From: Bacteroidota bacterium
Lineage (GTDB): Bacteria; Bacteroidota; Ignavibacteria; UBA10030
DNA length: 6,112 nt
Assembly (NCBI GenBank): GCA_025455125.1
Contig: JALONE010000076.1
Span: 1-6,112, forward strand
Direction of reading: 5' to 3'
A model generated the notes under the pieces. It was not told where the DNA came from. It made no database searches and saw only the letters and a program-made list of their open reading frames with translations. Position numbers and translations under genes: made by a program. The stretch's first letter is position 1, and every line of letters begins with the position of its first letter. Positions 1 through 4,517 of this stretch are shown in pieces.

Positions 1-283
1 GATCGTCATCGTCATGGATATCTCGGAGCGGCGGAAGAACCAGCGGGAACGCGAGAACCTCATTGCGAACCTGGAGGAAGCGCTCGCGAATGTAAAGACT
101 TTGCGAGGGCTCATCCCGATCTGCTCATCGTGCAAGAAGATCCGCGATGACCGGGGGTACTGGAACTTCCTTGAACAGTACATCATGCAGCACTCGGAAG
201 CCGTGATCAGCCACGGACTCTGTCCGGAATGTGCGAAGCGGCTGTATCCGGGAGTGTTTGATAAGGACGTTGGACAAGCTTAA
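1..283 (+). CDS. C-terminal end of a PAS-type sensor/signalling protein with a double CxxC tail (5' end outside window)
   Basis: The reading frame is already open at base 2 (I-V-I-V-M-D-I-S-E-R-R) and ends at TAA 281-283, leaving 93 visible residues. The opening resembles the last strand of a PAS domain, which typically ends in a D-I-[ST]-E-R-[KR] motif. A charged, probably coiled-coil linker rich in R, E and N follows. The tail then has LIPICSSCKKIRDDRGYW and later HGLCPECAKRLYP. Counting from the methionine at base 14, the cysteines are C37, C40, C70 and C73, a CxxC plus CxxC arrangement that could bind a metal. I know this tail from the C-termini of many PAS-containing sensor proteins; its function is not established to my knowledge. 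The ATG at 14 is internal, not the start. The partner output domain and any input domains lie upstream and cannot be seen. The last residues (GQA) and the stop codon come from a palindromic repeat, so the protein's end may have been altered by repeat insertion. Confidence 0.85.
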   Translation, partial: IVIVMDISERRKNQRERENLIANLEEALANVKTLRGLIPICSSCKKIRDDRGYWNFLEQYIMQHSEAVISHGLCPECAKRLYPGVFDKDVGQA

Positions 284-290
284 GCTTGTC
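273..290. repeat. Perfect 18-bp palindrome spanning the stop codon of the PAS protein
   Basis: GACAAGCTT at 273-281 is the exact reverse complement of AAGCTTGTC at 282-290, with no spacer. The TAA stop codon (281-283) lies across the centre. The right half continues as AGCTTGTCGAAC, which differs by one base from AGCCTGTCGAAC in the REP-like hairpin at 1817-1845. It may therefore be a degenerate or rearranged member of the same repeat family. Confidence 0.7.
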
Positions 291-296
291 GAACAA

Positions 297-329
297 AAAA
301 GCCCGACAGAACGATCCTGCCGGGCTTTT
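297..329. terminator. Bidirectional rho-independent terminator between convergent genes
   Basis: Arm 297-309 (AAAAGCCCGACAG) pairs with arm 317-329 (CTGCCGGGCTTTT) around a 7-nt loop at 310-316. In the plus-strand RNA the stem has one A-C mismatch (306/320), and four U follow from the arm itself. In the minus-strand RNA the same position becomes a G-U pair, so all 13 positions pair, and the run of six A at 295-300 gives six U. The hairpin therefore serves the PAS gene, whose stop is 13 nt away. It looks even better suited to end the minus-strand operon, whose last stop codon is about 145 nt upstream on that strand. Confidence 0.88.
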
Positions 330-354
330 CTCTTCTGCTCCGTTAGAAGCGGAA

Positions 355-394
355 CACGGATGTCCACGGATCAAAGCGGATGAGCGCTGATTCT
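355..394. repeat. Degenerate 10-bp periodic repeat (CACGGATNNN)
   Basis: Four consecutive 10-bp units can be read: CACGGATGTC (355-364), CACGGATCAA (365-374), AGCGGATGAG (375-384) and CGCTGATTCT (385-394). The GGAT/TGAT core recurs exactly every 10 bases. The array lies in the non-coding gap between the terminator and the 3' end of the GTPase gene. I recall similar 'cacggat' strings in intergenic regions of other environmental genomes, but cannot check that here. Confidence 0.6.
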
Positions 395-404
395 ATCGCA
401 GAGA

Positions 405-468
405 TTGGTTCTTGAGTGCTTGGTTCCTGCAATCAGTTGGCTCTTGGCATCTTGTCTCTTGGTTCTTG
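405..468. repeat. Degenerate 7-8-bp periodic CTTG/CAAG repeat downstream of the GTPase gene
   Basis: CTTG occurs at 411, 419, 443, 451, 458 and 465. The last four lie 8, 7 and 7 bases apart. TTGGTTC occurs three times (405-411, 420-426, 459-465). On the minus strand this reads as NNNCAAG heptads beginning a few bases after the TAG stop of the GTPase gene. The phase slips, so this is an eroded array rather than a clean tandem repeat. It is distinct from the neighbouring 10-bp-period array. Confidence 0.6.
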
Positions 469-473
469 CTTCC

Positions 474-1796
474 CTACGCTTTCCTCCGGAATCTCTCCAG
501 CACCGTCTTCAGATTCGGTTCTCCGATCTCCTCCAGGTCGTACATCACACGGTAGGCAGGTTTCCGGATCTTCACGATGCGCACGAGGTCGATCGGCGTT
601 CCGATGATGACCGCGTCGGCAGGGACGCGATTGATGGTCGCTTCGAGGTCCTTGATCTGCTTCGGCGAATAGCCCATCGCCGGCAACAGAATGCCGATCT
701 TCGGGTAGGTCTCGAATGTCCGCTTCATCTCTCCCGTCACGTACGGCCGCGGATCGATCAATTGCGCCGCGCCGTACTTCTGCGCCGCGACCGTTCCCGC
801 GCCGATCGCCATCTCTCCATGCGTCAGGGTTGGACCGTCCTCGATCACCAGCACCTTCTTCCCGCTGATCTGTGCCCCCTTCTCGACCTTGATGGCAGAT
901 GCGGCGTCAATGATCTGTGCGTGGGTGTTCACCTTGCGGATGTTTGTCCGGAGGGTGTTCACCTGCTCCGGCGTTGCGGAGTCGATCTTATTGATGATGA
1001 CAACGTCGGCCAACCGAAGGTTCGCTTCGCTGGGATAGTAGGACAGTTCGTTCCCCACACGAAGCGGATCAGCGACGACCATATGCAGGTCAGGTTTGAA
1101 GAAGGGGAGGTCGTTGTTGCCGCCGTCCCAGATAATGACGTCAGCATCCTTCTCCGCTTGCTCGAGGATCGCTGCGTAGTCGACGCCCGCAAAGATGATG
1201 ATGCCGTTGACGATGTGCGGTTCGTATTCCTCCATCTCTTCGATGGTACAATTGTGCTTCTTCAGGTCGGCGATGGAAGCATACCGCTGTACCTTTTGCT
1301 TTTCAAGATCGCCGTACGGCATCGGGTGCCGCACCGCCGCGACGCGCAATCCCATGTCCTGCAGAAGCTTCGCTGCCTTGCGCGATGTCTGGCTCTTGCC
1401 GCTCCCCGTGCGCACGGCGCAGATGGAAACGATCGGCTTCGTGCTCTTCAGCATCGTCTTCGTTGCGCTCAGGATCTTGAAATGTGCCCCCGCCGCCGTT
1501 GCCCGCGAGCCGATGCTCATCACATGCATGTACGAGACGTCGCTGTAGGCGAAGACGACCTCGTGCACATCGTACTTGCGAATAAGCTCCTCAAGATCCT
1601 TCTCGTCGTGAATGGGAATTCCCTTCGGATACAACTTCCCGGCCAACGAGGCGGGATACTTGCGGCCGGCGATATCCGGTATTTGGGCTGCCGTGAATGC
1701 GACGACGTTATACAGTTCGTTGTCACGATAGATGGTGTTGAAGTTGTGGAAGTCGCGCCCGGCGGCCCCCACAATGATAGTGTTGATGCGATTCAT
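474..1796 (-). CDS. Predicted P-loop GTPase, cyclic 2,3-diphosphoglycerate synthetase-like family
   Basis: The protein has 440 residues from ATG 1796-1794 to TAG 476-474. The start is supported by GGAG at 1805-1802, five bases before the ATG, and by the N-terminus MNRINTIIVGAAGRDFHNF, which opens a Rossmann-like segment with a glycine turn near residues 10-13. A degenerate Walker A, VRTGSGKS, lies at 128-135. IIWDGGNND at 221-229 looks like a Walker B strand (D224). NKID at 269-272 matches the NKxD guanine-specificity motif. Overall it resembles the family that includes the archaeal enzyme making cyclic 2,3-diphosphoglycerate from 2,3-DPG and ATP. Bacterial members are usually listed only as predicted GTPases (COG2403, from memory), and I would not assign the archaeal reaction here. 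No signal peptide or membrane segment is evident, so it is probably cytoplasmic. It is the last gene of the carbamoyltransferase-aminotransferase set, 108 bp after the aminotransferase stop, which suggests a role tied to ornithine or carbamoyl phosphate metabolism. Confidence 0.88.
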   Translation of the reverse strand: MNRINTIIVGAAGRDFHNFNTIYRDNELYNVVAFTAAQIPDIAGRKYPASLAGKLYPKGIPIHDEKDLEELIRKYDVHEVVFAYSDVSYMHVMSIGSRATAAGAHFKILSATKTMLKSTKPIVSICAVRTGSGKSQTSRKAAKLLQDMGLRVAAVRHPMPYGDLEKQKVQRYASIADLKKHNCTIEEMEEYEPHIVNGIIIFAGVDYAAILEQAEKDADVIIWDGGNNDLPFFKPDLHMVVADPLRVGNELSYYPSEANLRLADVVIINKIDSATPEQVNTLRTNIRKVNTHAQIIDAASAIKVEKGAQISGKKVLVIEDGPTLTHGEMAIGAGTVAAQKYGAAQLIDPRPYVTGEMKRTFETYPKIGILLPAMGYSPKQIKDLEATINRVPADAVIIGTPIDLVRIVKIRKPAYRVMYDLEEIGEPNLKTVLERFRRKA

Positions 1797-1801
1797 GTGG
1801 T

Positions 1802-1805
1802 CTCC
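1802..1805 (-). promoter_or_regulatory. Ribosome binding site fixing the GTPase start
   Basis: On the minus strand GGAG (1805-1802) is followed by ACCAC and then ATG at 1796. This favours 1796 over the in-frame ATG at 1865, whose extra 23 codons run through the hairpin repeat at 1817-1845 and have no counterpart in the expected Rossmann-type N-terminus. Confidence 0.75.
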
Positions 1806-1816
1806 AAACTCGATGC

Positions 1817-1845
1817 GGTCATGGTGAGCCTGTCGAACCATGACC
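1817..1845. repeat. REP-like hairpin element A
   Basis: GGTCATGGT (1817-1825) and ACCATGACC (1837-1845) form a perfect 9-bp stem. The 11-nt loop is GAGCCTGTCGA (1826-1836). It lies between the aminotransferase stop and the GTPase start and is transcribed if the two genes are co-transcribed. Its minus-strand translation gives MVRQAHHD, a string I recognise as a frequent spurious N-terminal extension in genome annotations carrying this repeat. Confidence 0.85.
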
Positions 1846-1859
1846 TTCGTAACACCATG

Positions 1860-1888
1860 CGTCACCCTTCGACAGGCTCAGGGTGACG
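1860..1888. repeat. REP-like hairpin element B, inverted relative to A
   Basis: CGTCACCCT (1860-1868) and AGGGTGACG (1880-1888) form a perfect 9-bp stem around TCGACAGGCTC (1869-1879). This loop is the exact reverse complement of the loop of element A. The stem sequences differ from A at several positions, yet remain fully paired. The two elements are separated by 14 bp and face opposite ways, as in a BIME. The 13-bp cores (1825-1837 and 1868-1880) could also pair with each other into one longer hairpin. Confidence 0.85.
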
Positions 1889-1904
1889 TCTTTCAGTTTT
1901 GTGT

Positions 1905-3116
1905 CTACTGCATATCCAATCGCTGCACGACCTTCTCGATCCGCGTCATCGCCCAGTCGATCTCCTTCTTGGTGATAACCAGCGGCGGAGCAAAGCGGAT
2001 GACGTTCTCGTGCGTTTCCTTGCAGAGGATCCCTTCCTTCATCAGGGCCTCGCAGTACGGACGGGCCTTCGTGTCCAGGACAAAGCCGATCCACAAGCCC
2101 TTTCCGCGGACCTCCTTCACGTGCGGACTCTTGATGGCGCGAAGCCGCTTGATGAAATAGTCGCCAAGATTCCTGGACTTGTCAATAAGCTTCTCCTTCA
2201 CGAGCACATCCAACGCCGCCAATGCCGTCGCGGCGGCCAGCGGATTTCCGCCGAACGTGGAGCCGTGGTCGCCGGGATGGAACACGCCGAGCACATCCTT
2301 GCGCGCCAGCACTGCCGAGATCGGATAGTATCCGCCACCAAGCGCCTTGCCGATGATGACCGCATCCGGCGTGATGCCTTCGAGCTGATACGCAAAAAGC
2401 TTGCCGCTCCGGCCGAGACCGGATTGGATCTCGTCGACGATCAGCAGTACGTTGTTCTCCTTGCAGAGCCGGGCGGCTTCGCGGAGATAGCCTTCGGGGG
2501 GAACGATGATTCCCGCCTCGCCCTGGATCGGTTCGACAAGGAACGCCGCCGTGTTCGGCGTGATGGAATTCCGGAGTGCGTCGATGTCTCCGTACTTCAC
2601 GATACGGAAGCCCGGCGTGAACGGACCGAACCCGTCGCGGTATTGCGCGTCGGTCGAGAAGCTGACGATGGTCGTTGTGCGGCCGTGGAAATTGTCGGCG
2701 GCGCAAATGATCTCGGCCTGACCGTCGGGAATTCCCTTCACTTTGTAGCCCCACTTCCGCGCGGCTTTCACGGCCGTTTCCACCGCTTCGGCGCCGGAGT
2801 TCATCGGGAGCGACATATCGAAGCCGGTCAGGTCGTGGAGTTTCTTGTAGAGAAGAGGAAGCTGATCGTTGCGAAATGCCCGGCTGGTCAGCGTCACATT
2901 CTTCAACTGCGCCTGCATCGCCTTCATGATCTTCGGATGGCAATGTCCTTGATTCACTGCCGAGTACGCGGCAAGACAATCAAGGTACTTGCGTCCGTCG
3001 ACGTCCCACACCCAGGCACCTTTCGCCTTGCGGACCACGACGTCGAGCGGATGATAGTTGTGCGCGCCGTACGCTTCTTCCAGCGCGATGAGTTTTGCGG
3101 AACGAGAAGATGGCAT
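1905..3116 (-). CDS. rocD: Ornithine--oxo-acid aminotransferase (ornithine aminotransferase)
   Basis: This is a 403-residue class III PLP aminotransferase that transfers the delta-amino group of ornithine to 2-oxoglutarate, giving glutamate-5-semialdehyde and glutamate. The PLP lysine is K257 in IIGKALGGGYYP, and DEIQSG (228-233) holds the PLP-ring aspartate D228. GSTFGGNP is at 285-292. Comparing from memory with human ornithine aminotransferase, the residues that set ornithine specificity all appear present: Y21 in YGAHNYHPL (human Y55), Y51 in AYSAVNQGHCHP (Y85), R146 in FHGRT (R180) and E200 in EPIQGEAG (E235). This supports ornithine rather than acetylornithine as substrate. Length is normal and there is no targeting signal, so it is cytoplasmic. 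The start ATG 3116-3114 has AAGG at 3127-3124, seven bases upstream. It lies 115 bp after the ornithine carbamoyltransferase gene on the same strand, so the two enzymes share ornithine. No dedicated promoter is convincing in that gap. Confidence 0.95.
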   Translation of the reverse strand: MPSSRSAKLIALEEAYGAHNYHPLDVVVRKAKGAWVWDVDGRKYLDCLAAYSAVNQGHCHPKIMKAMQAQLKNVTLTSRAFRNDQLPLLYKKLHDLTGFDMSLPMNSGAEAVETAVKAARKWGYKVKGIPDGQAEIICAADNFHGRTTTIVSFSTDAQYRDGFGPFTPGFRIVKYGDIDALRNSITPNTAAFLVEPIQGEAGIIVPPEGYLREAARLCKENNVLLIVDEIQSGLGRSGKLFAYQLEGITPDAVIIGKALGGGYYPISAVLARKDVLGVFHPGDHGSTFGGNPLAAATALAALDVLVKEKLIDKSRNLGDYFIKRLRAIKSPHVKEVRGKGLWIGFVLDTKARPYCEALMKEGILCKETHENVIRFAPPLVITKKEIDWAMTRIEKVVQRLDMQ

Positions 3117-3202
3117 AGGGGAACCTTGTGTATGTCAAAAGTTGAATGGGAGATGGTCTATGAGCCTTTGAGTCCAAAGCCCATGAGGAAAAGCATCGAG
3201 GT

Positions 3203-3234
3203 TCTGCTCACCGGCTCATTGGCTCAGCGGCTCA
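3203..3234. repeat. Four-copy 8-bp tandem array (TGAGCCNN on the minus strand)
   Basis: On the plus strand the units are TCTGCTCA (3203-3210), CCGGCTCA (3211-3218), TTGGCTCA (3219-3226) and GCGGCTCA (3227-3234). On the minus strand each unit begins TGAGC, and the first TGA is the stop codon of the carbamoyltransferase gene (3234-3232). Two bases per unit vary while the GCTCA core is constant. The array sits within the first 32 bases of the 115-bp gap before the aminotransferase gene. Confidence 0.75.
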
Positions 3235-4149
3235 CTTCATCAGCTCATGCATGATTGCCTTCTGTGCGTGGAGCCGGTTCTCGGCTTCATCGAACACGAC
3301 GGATTGTTTCGAATCGACGACCTCATCCGTTACCTCGTCGCCGCGGTGGGCCGGGAGGCAATGCATGAAGATGGCGTCGGGTTTGGCATACGACATGAGT
3401 TGTGTGTTCACTTGGTACGGTCGGAAGATCTTCTTCCGCGCCTCGGCCTCTCCTTCCTGACCCATCGAAGCCCAGACGTCCGTATAGATCGCATCCGCAT
3501 CCTTCACGCCTTCCTTCGGATCGTGAACCACCTCGATCTTCGCGCCGGTTGCCTTCGCATCCTCAACCGCCTGCCGGAATGCCGTCAGGTTTGGCTCGAA
3601 TCCGGGGGGACAAGCGACGGTGACGTTCACGCCGAGCCGGGCTCCGGCGAACATTAGCGAATGCGCCACATTGTTTCCGTCGCCGACGTACGTCAGCTTC
3701 AAACCTTCCAGCTTTCCCTTGTGCTCCAACAGGGTCAGAAAGTCGGCCATCGCCTGACAGGGATGCGAGTAATCTGTGAGGCCGTTGATGATAGGGATGC
3801 TCGCGTAGTTCGCCATATCAATGACGATCTGATGTGCGAACGTGCGGATCATGATCCCCTGCACCATGCGCTCGAGGTTCTTGGCGACATCATGGATCGA
3901 TTCGCGCTTGCCGAGGCTGATCTCGTTTGGCGAGAGATACAGAGAGAAGCCTCCGAGCTGCTGGATGCCGACGTCGAACGATGTGCGGGTGCGCAGGGAG
4001 GGCTTTTCGAAGATGAGCGCCAGCGTCTTGAACTCGAGGGACTTCGCGTACTTCCTCGGGTCTTTCTTCATGGATCGCGCCAGGGTGAAGAGCTCATGGA
4101 TCTCCTCACGGCTGACGTCGCGGACACTCAAAAAGTCACGCGCTTTCAT
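3232..4149 (-). CDS. argF: Ornithine carbamoyltransferase
   Basis: This 305-residue protein carries the standard ornithine carbamoyltransferase signature. The carbamoyl-phosphate loop is FEKPSLRTRTSF (48-58; SLRTR at 51-55, a variant of the common STRTR). IRT lies at 101-103 and the HPCQ motif at 129-132. DVWASMG at 224-230 and HCLPAHRG at 263-270 bind ornithine and complete the active site. The reaction is ornithine + carbamoyl phosphate to citrulline + phosphate, in the cytoplasm, normally as a trimer. The start ATG 4149-4147 is supported by AAGGA at 4162-4158, eight bases upstream. It is the first gene of the minus-strand set and is followed by ornithine aminotransferase. Sequence alone does not separate a biosynthetic enzyme (argF) from a catabolic one (arcB). 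No argC, argJ, argB, arginine deiminase or carbamate kinase gene is in the window to decide, and the coupling to ornithine aminotransferase leaves a catabolic role open. The acetyl- and succinyl-ornithine variants are less likely given the standard motifs, but were not excluded by alignment. Confidence 0.94.
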   Translation of the reverse strand: MKARDFLSVRDVSREEIHELFTLARSMKKDPRKYAKSLEFKTLALIFEKPSLRTRTSFDVGIQQLGGFSLYLSPNEISLGKRESIHDVAKNLERMVQGIMIRTFAHQIVIDMANYASIPIINGLTDYSHPCQAMADFLTLLEHKGKLEGLKLTYVGDGNNVAHSLMFAGARLGVNVTVACPPGFEPNLTAFRQAVEDAKATGAKIEVVHDPKEGVKDADAIYTDVWASMGQEGEAEARKKIFRPYQVNTQLMSYAKPDAIFMHCLPAHRGDEVTDEVVDSKQSVVFDEAENRLHAQKAIMHELMK

Positions 4150-4179
4150 GGCGGACGTCCTTTCTATCTATTGAAATAG

Positions 4180-4207
4180 GGAACGAAACGATCGGATTCG
4201 GAACGAA
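4180..4207. promoter_or_regulatory. Possible operator: 20-bp-spaced GGAACGAA direct repeat upstream of the carbamoyltransferase gene
   Basis: GGAACGAA occurs at 4180-4187 and again at 4200-4207, exactly 20 bp apart, close to two helical turns. CGATCG lies between the copies. On the minus strand these are two TTCGTTCC boxes lying 31-58 bases upstream of the carbamoyltransferase ATG. The spacing would suit a dimeric regulator, but two 8-mers are thin evidence. Confidence 0.3.
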
Positions 4208-4432
4208 CGGGTGGCGCCAGCGGCCGGGACTGCGAACGGTTCAGGCGTGGCGACCGGTTAACGGCGAGGAAAGTGCGATAAGGATCGGGACGATGGCGAC
4301 GTTTGCCATGCGGCAGGATCGGTCGCATTGTCTCCAGAGAAGACGCACCAACCGGGGGGTGGTGTGGGCGATATGGGGAACGGTGTGTGTCACGGAACCG
4401 GGTGAACGTCGGTCGGGCGGAGAAGAATCCGC

Positions 4433-4461
4433 TTGACATCGAATGGAAATCCATGTACCGT
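4433..4461 (+). promoter_or_regulatory. Candidate sigma-70-type promoter for the peptidase operon with an internal inverted repeat
   Basis: TTGACA at 4433-4438 is a perfect -35 hexamer. With a 17-bp spacer the -10 would be TACCGT (4456-4461), matching TATAAT at only three positions, so the promoter is weak or needs help. ATGGA-AA-TCCAT (4443-4454), a perfect 5-bp inverted repeat, lies in the spacer where a repressor could block polymerase. GCTTGAC (4431-4437) is also the reverse complement of GTCAAGC (4489-4495). Confidence 0.4.
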
Positions 4462-4517
4462 CCAAATGTACTAGTCGTTTCTGCAACAGTCAAGCATGAA
4501 ACAGCCATTTCATCCCC

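Larger units (their letters stand above)
4150..4517. other. Divergent intergenic region between the ornithine operon and the peptidase operon
   Basis: These 368 bp separate two gene sets pointing away from each other, so both promoters should lie here. No open frame in it has a recognisable product. Visible signals are the carbamoyltransferase ribosome binding site (4158-4162), a CTATT-GA-AATAG inverted repeat (4168-4179), a 20-bp-spaced GGAACGAA direct repeat (4180-4207), a TTGACA box (4433-4438) and an ATGGA-AA-TCCAT inverted repeat (4443-4454). The middle part, about 4210-4420, is GC-rich and shows no structure I can name. No clear ArgR-type box is evident. Confidence 0.7.

Noticed and set aside
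355..468. Periodic repeats considered as a CRISPR array
   Set aside because: Unit lengths of 7-10 bp without conserved 23-45 bp repeats or unique spacers, and no cas genes nearby.
1797..1865. In-frame upstream ATG at 1865 that would lengthen the GTPase by 23 residues (including MVRQAHHD)
   Set aside because: The extension is a translation of the REP-like hairpin repeat, and ATG 1796 has its own GGAG at correct spacing and begins the expected Rossmann-like N-terminus.
405..1886. Long open frame on the plus strand opposite the GTPase gene (493 codons)
   Set aside because: It has the low-complexity, Arg/His/Asp-rich composition of an antisense shadow, and its end (SLSNHD, PSTGSG) is translated repeat. 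The minus-strand gene has clear family motifs.
3133..3138. TTGACA on the minus strand in the gap before the aminotransferase gene
   Set aside because: A 17-bp spacer would put the -10 box at the start codon itself, so it cannot serve as a normal promoter for that gene.
1899..3254. Long open frame on the plus strand opposite the aminotransferase gene (451 codons)
   Set aside because: It is antisense to a protein with all catalytic residues of ornithine aminotransferase and shows no recognisable domain itself; GC-rich third positions explain the lack of stops.
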